Shown in pieces: positions 23,136 to 34,835 of a DNA stretch of 64,000 nt. How positions within the stretch are numbered: position 1 is the first letter of the stretch; the number at the start of each line of letters is the position of its first letter. Below the pieces are notes generated by a model. That model had not been told where the DNA came from and did no database searches. It saw only the letters and a program-made list of their open reading frames with translations. Source of the stretch: Clarkia xantiana subsp. parviflora (taxonomy: Eukaryota; Streptophyta; Magnoliopsida; Myrtales; Onagraceae); assembly GCA_036873135.1 (NCBI GenBank), contig JAPTYO010000009.1:30091756-30155755 (forward strand). The letters run 5' to 3'. The translations under genes and the position numbers were made by a program.

Positions 23136-23895
23136 TAAATCTATCAACAATATATTTTCTCAATCTTTAGGAAACTAACCCGAAATATCTATCAATAATA
23201 TCTAACATCCCTAAAATCATGCTAGAATATATTGATAGTTAATGTCACCATTATCTTGTGCACCTAACCCTAATTTCGGCCAGATTCATCTTGTTAGTGC
23301 CGAAAGTTTAAAAAAAAAAAAATTAAAAATTTAACAACAAGGGTTCGGCCGAAACATGTAGTTAGGGTTACAGGTTAAATTTCTATATCAAATTTTACTA
23401 AGATCAATAATCAAATATTAGATTTTGATAAATGTCACGTTTTTCTTGAAGATCATGAAAATCAGTTTTACCATAAACACTCAATTTCACGAATATCAAT
23501 TTTACTAAAAACTCAAGAACACTAATTTTATCAAAATCATGAACTCCCTACAGAGGATCTGATACCACTGTTGGAATTAGGGGGATAATTACTACGGAAT
23601 AAAACACGTGTACATGACAGGTAAACTAATTACGCAGCGAAATAAGGACACTTACCATTTTCTTGCTTTCCGTGGACCCAAGATCTTGAAGGGAGTTCGT
23701 GGTCCGCCGGACAGCTCGTGTAAGGACTCTTGTTAAGGAATCACATACACAGAATGGTCTCTACAACAAAGTCTCTTTTAATTCTTCGACATGATGGATC
23801 TACTCGAAGCAATTTGGCACCTCCTTCTCTAGAGTGGTTCGGCCGAAACTTGTGGTGTCAGGGAGGAGGGATTTCTTGTCTCAACACAAAGGAAT
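23136..23895 (-). mobile_element. Copia 5' remnant: leader, primer site and truncated LTR
   Basis: LTR sequence starts at TGTTGGAATTAGGGGG (23569) and breaks off near 23895. To its left lies TCTGATACCA (23558-23567), the complement of the Copia initiator-tRNA priming motif TGGTATCAGA, so the element reads on the minus strand. The AT-rich leader 23136-23557 is similar to 48990-49540 beside the LTR at 49554 (shared GATTTTGATAAA, CACGTTTTTCTTGAAGATCA, GGGTTCGGCCGAAAC). The Gypsy LTR at 23135 cuts it on the left. Confidence 0.7.
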
Positions 23896-24162
23896 AATAT
23901 GACTGTTCATTTGAAGACATCCTTCGATGAAACCACCACTAAGAGCATCTACAATAGTTTTTACTTAAATTTTATTTTTTAAAGTTGTCACATCAACATT
24001 TATGTATATTTTAAATAATACGTAAATTTAATACGCACGTAAACAATATTTGCTCTGCAATCTATTACTTAAATATATTTTATTATTAAATTTTCCAACA
24101 ACCACCAATAAGATATTAGAATTAATTATAAAACAAATTAATGTATAATTAAAATTGGTTAT
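23896..24162. other. AT-rich target DNA, possible MITE fragment
   Basis: Begins AAGAGCATCTACAATAG, reminiscent of GAGCATCTCCAA-type MITE ends, then AT-rich sequence up to the Gypsy LTR. I could not pair it with an opposite end beyond 34388. Confidence 0.3.
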
Positions 24163-24794
24163 TGTTATGTCCGCTTCACTATGAGTAGTTTCGGGCTTCT
24201 TTTTTCACGAACGGGCTCGGGATGTATGTATAAGGACGGGAACGCCGCGACCCTTAAAACACAATCCTTGAGCTAATCTTCCAGTCCTCGACCTCGAACT
24301 TCGGATCCTGCACGAGGGGCAGTAACCAGCGTGGGAGAGGGGGGAATGCTGGTTGGGCCCTCTCCGACGCTCAAGTCAGAATTTGTAGAGAGAGAAAGCC
24401 TTAGAGAGAAGTCAGAGCATCCAAAGTCCAAAATGAGGGAGTTGTCTAGAATGGGAGACCTAGGCCCCTATTTATAGGGAACCTAAGGATCATGCCCAGT
24501 TTTGAACTACTTGATGTCGGTATGAAGGAAGACGTATACCATCATCAAGGTGGACTATGCATGCACCGACTTCTCGCACTTGGCAAAATAATCGGGGTGA
24601 GCGTACGAAGAAAATCGGTAATCCGGGCCTCCGTATCGCCTTAGGGCAATCCGAAAGTCCTCCGGTCCGGGTACTGCGCGTATCCTGGACCTTTTTAGAC
24701 TTGGGTGTCCGCGAAAGAGTTCTTTTACAGGTTTTGGGGTATTTTACGAGGCCCGAAATGTAAATACGAACCCGAATTGAACAGATATCTAACA
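24163..24794 (-). repeat. 3' LTR of the minus-strand Gypsy element
   Basis: 632 bp, TGTTATGTCC...ATATCTAACA. Very similar to 33756-34388. On the minus strand it carries a CCTATAAATAGGGG TATA box (about 24466-24480). The tract next to it (24795-24810) is complementary to GACTCGGGGGCAAG. Confidence 0.88.
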
Positions 24795-26204
24795 CTTGCC
24801 CCCGAGTCAAGTAGTGGTTCAAAACCCGTGCTTGACTCTTTTCAAAGATAAGATATTCGTCCAATTTAGGTTCGGTACTGACCTCAGGAATGGCCTGTTT
24901 GACAATTCGAGTGTTGAGATCATAAATTTGACCAACTTTAATTTTCCGCCGTACGTACGTAATCTGTTTACAAGGTTAGCGTAACGGACAATATGTGTAC
25001 AACGTCATGCAACTATATTCGTAATATCATGTAATGAGCGAAATACTTTTAATAATAAAGAATTATGCAACGTGATAATATCATGGTATACGATGTAAAC
25101 ATGTAATACGTTGCCAATATGTAGATGACGGTATAGTAAACGGATGACGTAATCATGCAATAAGCAAAACCCTTAGAATAATATGAAATTGGAGAACATG
25201 TACGTAATCACGAAGCATGATGTAAACATAGAAAATGATGCAAGCACGTAGTATGATGTAATCATGGAAAATGATGCAAACATTCAATTCATACTTAGAT
25301 TATAAAAATAATCGCGCGACCACCATGAGTTTGCATCATGTACGTATAAAAGTGATAACATGCATAATGATCTACGAAGCGCGTTATGCAACACTAGGGA
25401 GTGTATATGTAAAACAAGCATAGGAGAGGTGTAAGTATGCTTATACATGATACTAAGGACTCGTGTGAAAATAGATATTAGTTTATTCCTTAGCACATGG
25501 TGTAGGCACTATTAATGAGAATTAGGAGAGAGAATACCCATTATCTTACATCCTTAATAGATAAATCCTCAAGAAGCTCTCCATTCTTGATGAAAAGGGA
25601 ATTCATGGAGGTGTGAATTTGGAGTAGTCTCATCACATTTGACATCGATCAAGATCGAATCCGGGCAAGGAGGGGACCGAGGCGGCGCGTGAAGCAAAGG
25701 AGACGGCGCGTGAAGACGGCGGCGGCGGCGCGTGGGTCTTCGGGTGAGGGCGAGTGGTAATTTGAACTTACTTCGTGTCGGTGAGTCCAATTTCGTACAT
25801 GGTTGGACCTTTCGTAACTTCGTTTGGCCTTGATTTAGTCTTGAAATCACCATGTACCTAGCTTACCTTAACATGCATACAAGGTGTTTGATAAAATGCA
25901 TTAGAATTCTTAGCCTCAAATTGGTCAAAATTTTTCTAAGTGCTGAAAATTTTAAAAAAGTGTAAATGAATCGTTATACTTCCCTTGTGCATAGTGTTCA
26001 TTGCCGACATGTTGTTCCATGCGTTAGTCGTTGCTTTAGTATGCTCGATGTTGATGATCGGTAGTTGTACGTACATGGCCTTCAATGGTTGTATGTTGGT
26101 GATGATAGCATAGATGTCGTCGTATGAGCTTTGTCGATAAGCATCGTAGGAATGCTTAGGAGGCATTGTGTAGAAGTTGATAATAGCTACTTGAAGCATG
26201 CAAT
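24795..26204. other. 3' spacer of the Gypsy element, no gene
   Basis: AT-rich, with many short dispersed motifs such as AATCATG, GATGTAA and CGTAATATGATG. No frame with coding character. A GGCGGCGCGTG-rich patch at 25680-25735 gives an arginine-rich open frame that I regard as chance. Confidence 0.5.
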
Positions 26205-26770
26205 CCATCCTTGTCAACATGTACGTACGTACATGGAAACACTTAGAAAATATTCTTCACTTGTCGACATGCATCCTTGTCGACATGTATATACGTACAT
26301 GGAAACACTTAGAAAATATTCTTCACTTGTCGACATGCACCCTTGTCGACATTTATGTACGTACATGGAAACACTTAGAAAATATTCTTCACTTGTCGAC
26401 ATGCACCCTTGTCGACATGTATGTACGTACATGGAAATACTTAGAAAATATTCTTCACTTGTCGACATGCATCCTTGTCGACATGTATGTACGTACATGG
26501 AAATACGTAGAAAATATTCTTCACTTGTCGACATGCATCCTTGTCGACATAATGTATGTACATGGAAATACTTAGAAAATATTCTTCACTTGTCGACATG
26601 CATCATTGTCGACATGTAAGTACGTACATTGAAATACTTAGAAAATATTATTCACTTGTCGACATGCATCATTGTCGACATGTATGTACGTACATGGAAA
26701 TACTTAGAAAATATTCTTCACTTGTCGACATGCATCCTTGTCGACATGTATGTACGTACATGTATGTGCG
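26205..26770. repeat. 66-bp tandem array, about 8.5 copies
   Basis: The ACATGGAAA landmark recurs at 26231, 26297, 26363, 26429, 26495, 26560, 26626 and 26692, that is every 66 bp with one 65-bp step. Each unit has two GTCGACATG motifs and a GTACGTAC palindrome, so the array is rich in local dyads. It is open in several frames because 66 is divisible by three; the repetitive peptides are not taken as genes. It lies downstream of the gag-protease unit and upstream (plus sense) of the antisense gene. Confidence 0.9.
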
Positions 26771-27108
26771 CACTTGCCCCCATACTAAGAATTTTTTTTC
26801 TCTATCCCTGGCTATGTACGTTGTATCCATATACTTGATGTAAACGCAGGTTGTATGCCAACACCTTGTTGTATGCTAACACTTGGTAATATGCTTGACA
26901 CATAGTAGCGTGATGTCCACTTGCAATATGCTGACTGTCATCTTGAGCAAAACACTTAGATAATATTTCGCCCTTGTAATCATGTATCCATGTCGACATG
27001 CGTGTACATACATAGAGTTCGCACACTGATTGATTTGTTACTTGTAATTTTCAAGATTCCAAATTACGCAGTCTTCTTTTCAGAGTTAGTCTTCTTGCCG
27101 CGGTTATT

Positions 27109-29444
27109 ATGAGTAAGTTTTCTATCCCCGTTCCGCGAGTGACACTATGTTCAGATGTTGGTGACGAGCCGGGTATCAACACAGTTGAGTCTCTTAAGGA
27201 TACAACAAGGAATGTGAGTTACTTCTTCAACTATATTGATGAAGATATGTTTGAGTTGTACGCAACTTGTTGTGGACTTGATTCTGCTTTGGAGGGTGTT
27301 CTTCCTTATGACCTGCTGCCAGATTCCGGAAAAGGGCAAGTTACTATTCCTCCAAGTGATCTGTCTGCAGTTTATACCTCGCATATTAAGGAAGGCCTGG
27401 TTTTTCCCTATTGTTCTGACTTGGTGGACCTTTGTCGCTATTACCGGATATCACCCTTAAGTCTATCTCCTTCTGGCCTCCGTGTATGGAGCTGCTTTCG
27501 AGTTTTTTTTCACAGGCAATCTTGGCATTATTCTACCACTCTTTTCTGATGCTTCTATCAACTGATATGTCCAGACGCAACGGGGTTGTGTGGAATGAAG
27601 ATGCGTTGGCCGAACTTGCAAGATAAGGGTTTCAAGAAGCTTGGTCTTGGAGATGCCGAGTGGGATCACAAAAAAACGTCTAGCCGCCCCGGCTGATCGT
27701 TCTGGTTCTCATTGGCGACATCACTACTTCTTCGTATGCGATGTCTGGACTATTTGGGATGTTGAGAACGTGGAGAAAGCTGATCCTGCTCCTATTTTTT
27801 TTTCTAACCTTTCCTTGGACGATAGGGAGGCGGTGAAGAGTATTTTTCGATGTCAGCAAGAGCGCTGCTATTGTTGTCTATTGCGTGCTTCAGATCAGGA
27901 TTTGATTGATGCCGGGATTCATATACTTCCTTCTGAAGATTTGGTATGTTGATATCTTTTATAACATGTACTATGTTGCAATGTAGGTCGTATTGATGGA
28001 AAAAGCTCGTCTTTGCAGACAGCTAATGATCGTGATAACCTGTCAGTTGGGCGTCGTGCTCGTAATATTGCCCCCACTATTCTTGAAGGCTCCGGACATG
28101 ATCGTGGCAAAGGACCTAAGAGTGAGACATCTTCTTGTATCTTCACTTGACTTGCTGATTTTTCAAGTTTTGTTATATTCACGTTGTCTTTGTTCTTTTA
28201 GGTAACTCCGTGCATGTGACTGAGCGCGTTGTTGCAGTACCTGCCACTAGTGTTCTTCCCAAGAGATCTGTCGCAGGGTCGTGTCCCTCGAGTGACCCGA
28301 AGCGCTCTAAACCAAGTGCGGTTATTCCAGCTCCCTCTTGCGATAAAGGGAAGAGAGTTGAGAGTCGCACGATAGCGGCTTCTGCCCCCCGGTCGAGGGA
28401 CCGGCCCGAGGAGCGTTCTTCCCACCGAGGTATGCATTGTTCTATTTGACATACTTCTTATACTTAGTATATTTTTGCTAATGTCCTCTTTATTTTATGT
28501 TGTTCTTATTGTAGCGTTGCCACGTATTAAGCGTGATGACTTGATCCTTTTTTACGGGATTGATGTTTCTGGAGAAAACTGGTCACCTTTCTCCACTGGT
28601 AGTCTTCATTTTCCGAAGGACTCCAAACTTAGCACTCCAGGAGTTGGCGTGCGGGTGCTTCAAAGATGTGTTCCTCCTGGTGATCATGATGTCAAACCGT
28701 CTACCGATGAGGAGAAACAGGCATACGTTGAGAGCGGCTTAGCTGAATTTGCACCGGTAGATCTTGTTCTAACTTTTTTGCCTTCCTCTTGTACGCGTAT
28801 GCTTTGTTGTTGTTGTTGTTGTTGATCATGATCGTCTTGTTTGTTGTACTTAGGCTATTTCAAGGATGATGAACATGTCTTCCTTTGTGTTGGAGCTTTT
28901 AAGTGAGAGGAAGGCTGCTATCAAGAAGTGCAGTACAGTTTCCTGCGAACTTGCACAGTCCGAAGAGGAAGTGCAGAATTTGAACTCCAAGGTTGCCGAT
29001 ATTGATACATGCATTGCTACTCGTCGCGTCCATGTTGAACAACTTGAGGCCGAGATTGCTGCTATCAAGCAGCAAATTGCGGAGAACAACAGTGTTCATG
29101 ATGTCGCACTTGCTTCTGTTCGTGACGAGGCACATAGAGCGGGTGTTGAGAAGGGATTGGCTGAGTATCCTAGTACCCCTGCCTATTCTGCCACCGTCCT
29201 TGCTGCTGCTAAAGCGGATCTTGCACCTTTGGTTGATGAGTTTTCCAAAGATTATATTGGCAGAGTACACGCACTTGCCCCCGGATTTCCGTTCGACAAG
29301 CTAAGTCATTATTCTTCTTTTGCTATTGACCATGTTGCGAATTCGCAACGTAAGGCAGCTGAAGCGGCTTCTATTGCTTTGACCTTTGGATATGATAATG
29401 TTGATGTTGAACTTGGTGTTGATTTCCTGGACATGCTGTCTTAG
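27109..29444 (+). CDS. Antisense, intron-containing gene inside the Gypsy element (Transposase_28-like head, coiled-coil tail)
   Basis: A coding unit on the plus strand, opposite to its host element. Exon 1 (27109-27943) starts MSKFSIPVPRV and carries GLVFPYCSDLVDLCRYYRIS PLSLSPSGLR-type sequence as in plant 'putative gypsy-type transposon' (Transposase_28) proteins, followed by WRHHYFFVCDVWTIWDVENV. It needs at least one frame change (near 27485) and another by about 27640. Further exons are 27987-28121, 28202-28429 (basic, KGKRVESR), 28515-28756 and 28854-29444. The borders are GT-AG; the joins from exon 2 through exon 5 stay in frame, and the exon 1-2 join needs a one-base shift. The last exon (ISRMMNMSSFVLELLSERKA to DFLDMLS) is a long coiled coil. 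Such antisense frames are known in some Tat-lineage retrotransposons; their function is unclear. This copy is probably a decayed member. Confidence 0.65.
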
Positions 29445-30194
29445 TCCTTTGGAGATGGTGATATGTTGGAGGCTTTTGTCCAAACCTTTATTTGTGTGTT
29501 TGCTTTGTATGGAACTTCGTCCTTTGGACCTGTTTTTCAATAATAAAAATCATGTGATATCTTGTTAGTAATATTTCATACCTTGAGTTATCAATGTTGT
29601 CTGTATGCTTTGGACTTGGAAGATAGGATAGATATCCTTAGATGATGAACATGATGTCCGTAATTGCGACTATATGTCGGGCATTGTTGAGTGTTATGAG
29701 CGCCCCTCTTGATTAGATTCCAAGGCATGGCAAGATGCGTACGCTAGGTACTTGTAGTGTTGTAAGTAGTAATGTACTTGGCGCGGGCACTTGGCACTTG
29801 GCACTCGGCACTGGCACTTGACATGTAGCAGTGTCGTCTTGACGAAGCAAGACTTAAGTTTATACCGTCTCTTAGTTCCACTCTAAGGCGACGTTGTTGC
29901 AAGATACTTCTTGCTTGTTTTGTTGTTTTTGCGTTAAATGCTAAAGAGCAAGATAACGTTATACAAGACTCGACTTGTAAGTTTGATGAGTTTTGTACAA
30001 GGTTTGCTTTTAAAAAGCGTATAACATGAAGCTATCCCTTTTCGGGCCTAAGTCTTCATGGTGTATGAACCCTTAAGAGAGTATCCATACTTTTAGTGTG
30101 TGGGGTTGTCGTCTATTAAGAGGATTTCCGCCACGGTGGGGTGATCAGTCCCATCATTGCATTTGCCGCATCCTGTTTCTATTCAGGGAATGAC

Positions 30195-30362
30195 TATGAA
30201 CATGAGGATTTGCCCGAAGGATTTCACAACATGTCATTTTTTAGAAGTAAACATGAGGTTTGCCCTCTTGGAAAGGATGTCGCAACATGTTACTTTTGAT
30301 AGATGTGAACATGGGTATTGTCCTTTCGAGGAGGATATTGCACCATGTCACTTTTTAGAATA
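30195..30362. repeat. Three imperfect repeats of about 55 bp
   Basis: Three units built around GAACATGAGGATTTGCCC and CAACATGTCATTTTTTAGA follow one another with moderate divergence. They sit in the non-coding stretch between the antisense gene and the second gag piece. Confidence 0.65.
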
Positions 30363-30621
30363 GGTTTTGGTTTTTCTTCAAGGCATTGCATGTTGTTTTG
30401 TTTCTTGATGTTAGTCCATAGTAGAATGCATAATGTAGAGATGTACCTACGAAAGTAAATTGACCATCATTAGATACTTGTCGTGTTTACAATAGTTTTG
30501 CGGGAAGGCGTCTATTGACTGCTTCTTCTGAAATACTTCTAATTACAAAGGCATGATCTGCACTTATATTCCTAAAGGTGCACTGAAAAAAAAAAGATTA
30601 GAAGTGGAAAGTCTATCTCCC

Positions 30622-31218
30622 TCAAATATATCTTGGCGGCTGACGGGCACTGTTGTTCGCGACATAGCTTCCCAAAGCTCCATGCGCAATGAATTCTTCA
30701 ATCTCCATCCTCAAAGTCAAACAACCATTAGTATTGTGCCCCCAAGTTTGGTGATATCGGCACCAATCTTCAATATCCCTGCCTAAGAAGGCGGTTTCCG
30801 GCTCAAGTGGTCTTGGAAGCTTGTTTTCCAAAAGCTTGACGTATACCTCTTCCACCTCCGTGTTTAAGGGAGTGAAGATGTTAGCGTACTCCATACTTGG
30901 GCCTTCTGATTTCCTTGAAGTTTGAGCTTCCATACTTGCGTTGAGAGGTGTGCCCCATCTCAATTCATGCTCACAAGAGATCACAGTCTCCATCTTGTCT
31001 TTTAGGCACGCCATTGTCTTAGTTGTACGCCATCCAAATTCCCTTCCGAATAGTAAAAATGTTGGCGCGTTCATGTTCAGGAAAAATGCGTTGATGGCGT
31101 CCTTCTTGATTGCTCTCAGTGCAGTTGCATTTTGAGCGAACCTCCGGAAGTAGGACATGATGTATTCTTCTTCTCTCTGTCTGACATCAAGCACACTCCG
31201 CTTAGGCGAACAAAGAAT
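30622..31218 (-). pseudogene. Second gag fragment following the protease in the same frame
   Basis: It opens directly after the protease stop (31219-31221) in the same reading frame. KRSVLDVRQREEEYIMSYFR RF resembles the second half of a plant Gypsy capsid, and DWCRYHQTWGHNTNGCLTLR resembles the Cys/His motif that also occurs in the first gag (KWCESHEVYGHETNSCVSLR). So two unequal gag halves stand head to tail around a protease. The fragment is 190 residues from its first Met. It could be an in-frame insertion from a related element or an internal recombination product. It ends at 30622 with no pol following. Confidence 0.7.
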
Positions 31219-32859
31219 TCAGTCAAGTTCGGACCTTGGCGATAACTTTTCCTTATTCCTTTTATCATCATCGTTCGAGGCGAACAACTTTCTCTTTGCA
31301 CCAACTCCTATCATGGCAATTGACACTTGTTTCATTTTCCTCAGGGCATTGATATAGCACTTTCGTGCGGCTTTCTGATCACCTAGCACTTCTCCAATCC
31401 CATGAGGAGTTAGGAACTTCATTTTCTGATGAGCTGTAGATGGCACAATGTCATGTGGGTTGATCGTTGTTCTTCCTAGGATTCCGTTATATGCCCCCAC
31501 GTTGTCCACCACCACAAATGTGACGTCTATATGCAATGCCTTCCACCATTCTCCAAGGATAACTGGAAGTGTAATCATGCCCAATGGGTAGGTTGCCGCT
31601 CCTGCGAAACTAACCAACGGAAACGTGCTCGGCGAGAGATCGGCTTTTGTTTTTCCCATCTTCTTGAGCACTTCTATATGCACTAAATCCGCAGCACTCC
31701 CACCATCTACCAGAATCCTTTGCACGTCAAATCCATTGATGTCCATTGTTATGACCAAAGCATCATCACAGGGATACACTATGTGTTTCTTGTCGGCATT
31801 TGAGAACTGGATGATTATGTCTTCCTTCTCTGGTTGCCGCCTCTTCCCGTACTTGGGCAGAACTTGCAGCTGCGAGGCATAGACATCCCGAGCGTTAGAA
31901 ACGCTACCTCCTGCCGCTGGCCCACCATGGATTACGCTGATGACACCACACTTTGGCGGTGGAGGGTTCTCATTCATCTTCTCATTTCCCTTATTCCCCT
32001 TTCCAGATGGCTCTGCATGGTTCTTCTTTTGGCGCTTGTCGCCTTGATCCACATATTGCTTGAGCTCTCCTTTAAGGATGAAGTTCTTTATACGAAATCG
32101 TAAACTGACACAGCTGTTTGTTTCATGGCCGTAGACTTCATGGCTTTCACACCATTTATCTTCCTGCTTCCCCAGTGGCCCCTTTCGGAAGTTTGTTGGC
32201 TCCCTCCACATATTATCCTCTTTCATCTTCTTCAGGATTACAGAAAGTGGTGCATTCAAAGGAACGCATTCTGCCAGGTTCACTTCTTTTGGTCTTTGGA
32301 ATTCTGGCTGATATGGCCTCTTATGGGGCTGGAATTGTCTCGCTTGCTGCGGGCCTTGTTGGGGTTTTGCTTGCTTCTCCTTAGCGCGAGCTGCACTAAC
32401 TTTCGCCTTATGTTGTTCTCTGAATCTGTCCAGATCCACGAATTCTTTTACCCTTGCCGCCAGTTCTTCAAGTGTCTCAGCTGGGCGCTTTGACATCTTT
32501 TCAGCCAGGGCATATCCTCTTCGGCCTAAATTTGCAATGAAGGCGTGCACGATTTCTCATTCGGTGATGTTTCCTTGAATGTCTGAGATGTTTTGATTGA
32601 AGCGGATGTAATAATCTGCTAATGACTCGTCGTTTTGCTGTGTCACCTCATTCAACGCGTTCGGCCCTTTAAGGAGTGTGCGCTCTCCCATGTATCTTTG
32701 AATGAATTTTGCCTTTAGATATGCCCATGACGTAACGCTTTCGCATGGTAGCGAAAAGAACCAATGTGCGGCAGTTCCAACGAGAGTATTAGCAAATGTC
32801 ATGGCAACATGATGCGTGTTTTCCGTTCGTCCCAGCAGAGAAGCTTCATGTTGTTGCAC
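31219..32859 (-). pseudogene. Gag C-terminal half and Tat-type aspartic protease, one in-frame stop
   Basis: In element sense this frame starts in the capsid (ANTLVGTAAHWFFSLPCESV, then LADYYIRFNQNISDI). It meets one TGA at 32557-32559 and continues as ANLGRRGYALAEKMS through a Gln/Lys-rich linker and the WCESHEVYGHETNSC motif. The protease follows with RILVDGGSAADL (catalytic aspartate) and AYNGILGRTTI, ending at 31219. It would package the genomic RNA and mature gag. In Tat elements RT follows the protease; here it does not. With one stop and upstream frameshifts this copy is probably inactive, though the stop could be a recent change. Confidence 0.82.
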
Positions 32860-32936
32860 ATGATCGATTGGATCTCCTTTTCCTCTATATTTTTCTCCAC
32901 CGATTCTGTACAGGCCATCTGGAACGTGATTGTGTA

Positions 32937-33720
32937 CTAGTTCATCAGAGAATGGATGTGATGCATTCTCTTCAGGGCATACATTCCCTTCATCTTCGAT
33001 TGCTTCATTTTTCTCTCAATCATTTCTTCTAAGGCCTTAGCCGTGAGTCCCGTGATTGGGATGTCATTGTCGTACGCGGGCTTCCTCCACCCATCGTTGC
33101 ATGTGTCAGCATGGCTTGTTGTCTCAAAGCTATCCTCCTTGTGTAAGCGTTGTGAATTGCTCACAGGAGGTTGCTTCCATCTCACTCCTTGTTGCTTCAT
33201 GCCAACACTTGGGGTGCATGAACGTGCTGGCTCCTGCCTAGCCTGTCGATAGGTATCTTCAGAGTCTCCTACTTCCTCTGGGTGTTGCGGCTTTTGCTAG
33301 TTGGCATCATGTGACGCCTCCCTGGCTGGTGCAGCTTGTTCATTAGCACGCGGGGTGGTGGCGGAGGTGCAGCATATCCTTGACTCCTTAAGATCTCCCT
33401 GAGAGTAAGAAGTTCTTCAAGTGCCGCCATCATTGCCGGTGTGACTATAGGCATGTTGGCTGCATTCCTTGGTTGTTGCTGTGCTTCCTCAGCTGGCATT
33501 CCCGATGAGAATTCATGATTCACCCTCGTCCTTTGCTCTTGCGGAGGCGCATTATTTTGATCCTCCGGCCCGTATTGTGCAGGGGGGCACTTGTAGACGG
33601 AATGGATGAAGCCGTAGATTCTGCGTCCGGAATATGAGAAGGTCCTGGTTGACTTCTCGTTGGTTTCATCTTGCTTACACCCGCCTTCTTTGATCGTCTT
33701 CCTGTCATGGCTTGCAGCAC
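32937..33720 (-). pseudogene. Gag N-terminal region, frameshifted
   Basis: Begins 20-40 bp after the primer site. The most convincing start is the methionine of MTGRRSKKAGVSKMKPTR, within 33720. The frame then shifts to QNNAPPQEQRTRVNHEF and LEELLTLREILRSQGYAAPP (33560-33300), and again to VRWKQPPVSNSQRLHKEDSF and DNDIPITGLTAKALEEMIER (33180-32940), before the capsid. The GLTAKALEEMI stretch is common just before the Tat capsid. Confidence 0.65.
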
Positions 33721-33740
33721 GGCTTTTTGTTCGAATCACT

Positions 33741-33755
33741 TCAGACGGCGCCAAA
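33741..33755 (-). promoter_or_regulatory. Primer-binding site of the minus-strand Gypsy element
   Basis: Minus strand TTTGGCGCCGTCTGA directly after the LTR end; same class as the sites at 14319 and 62751. Confidence 0.8.
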
Positions 33756-34388
33756 TGTTATGTCCGCTTCCACCTGGGTAGCTTCGGGCTTCTTTTTTCA
33801 CGAACGGGCTCGGGATGTATGTATAAGGACGGGAACGCCGCGATCCTTAAAATATAATCCTTGAGCTAATCTTCCAGTCCTCGACCTCGAACTTCGGATC
33901 CTGCACGAGGGGCAGTAACCAGCGTGGGAGAGGGGGGGATTACTGGTTGGGCCCTCTCCGACGCTCAAGTCAGAATTTGTAGAGAGAGAAAGCCTTAGAG
34001 AGAAGTCAGAGCATCCAAAATCCAAAATGAGGGAGTTGTCTAGAATGGGAGACCTAGGCCCCTATTTATAGGGAACCTAAGGATCATGCCCAGTTTTGAA
34101 CTACTTGATGTCGGTATGAAGGAAGACGTATACCGTCATCAAGGCGGACTATGCATGCACCGACTTCTCGCACTTGGCAAAATAATCGGGGTGAGCGTAC
34201 GAAGAAAATCGGTAATCCGGGCCTCCGGATCGCCTTAGGGCAATTCGGAAGTCCTCCGGTCCGGGTACTACGCGTATCCCGGACCGTTTTAGACTTGGGT
34301 GTCCGCGAAAGAGTTCTTTTACAGGTTTTGGAGTATTTTACGAGGCCCGAAATGTAAATACGAACCCGAATTGGACATATATCTAACA
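33756..34388 (-). repeat. 5' LTR of the minus-strand Gypsy element
   Basis: 633 bp, very similar to 24163-24794, with only scattered substitutions visible. This argues for a moderately recent insertion. The TATA box on the minus strand is CCCTATAAATAGGGGCC (about 34060-34076). The LTR promoter points away from the LisH/HEAT gene 3' end, in the same direction as that gene's transcription. Confidence 0.88.
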
Positions 34389-34835
34389 CTTACGTAATAT
34401 ATAGTGCATTTCTTAAGTTTAAGAATAGGTTGTGTAAAAATAGGTGGATCTCACTTTTAAGAAATGCTATGTAAAACCATTATAGAATTTTTTTATTAAT
34501 TTTACATAAAAACTACGTTAAACTCATATTTAAGTAATAATATGTAATACTATCCTCTAATATACCAATAATCTAGACTAGACACGCTACAACATCGGTC
34601 CAATCTTTTTTTCTTCAATCAAATCTAGGCACTGTGGACCTGGTATACGAACAAAATTACTCCATAGTCGTCTCTCTCGCTTTCCACTCACCTCATCTCA
34701 CCTTTCTTTTCTACCGTAGTAAAATCAATCAATCCTACAAAGAATAGCTGTGTTCTGTGTAGACGGACGGGTAAAAAAATCAAATGAATCATTAACTAAT
34801 GTACACACACACACCTACCTAAAACTTGGGGTTCA
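34389..34835. other. 3' flank of the LisH/HEAT gene
   Basis: AT-rich DNA between the Gypsy LTR and the gene's stop codon. It should contain the 3' UTR and polyadenylation site. AT-rich signals are plentiful, but I cannot choose one. Confidence 0.4.

Larger units (their letters stand above)
24163..34388 (-). mobile_element. Non-autonomous Gypsy (Tat-like) element, 10.2 kb, with antisense gene
   Basis: Two similar LTRs (24163-24794 and 33756-34388; TGTTA...TAACA) frame the element on the minus strand. The primer site TTTGGCGCCGTCTGAAG (33741-33755, minus) adjoins the 5' LTR, and the polypurine tract GACTCGGGGGCAAG (minus) adjoins the 3' LTR. Internal order in element sense: gag, protease, a second gag piece, a non-coding stretch, then a multi-exon gene on the opposite strand (27109-29444), a 66-bp array (26205-26770) and spacer. 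No RT, RNase H or integrase is present. The flanking pentamers GTTAT and CTTAC match only partly, so the target duplication is diverged or the ends have changed. It lies about 450 bp downstream of the stop of the LisH/HEAT gene. Confidence 0.85.

Noticed and set aside
26131..26843. Open frames of up to 162 residues over the 66-bp array
   Set aside because: The unit is a multiple of three, so several frames stay open; no start context, no domain, and the repeats are clearly DNA-level.
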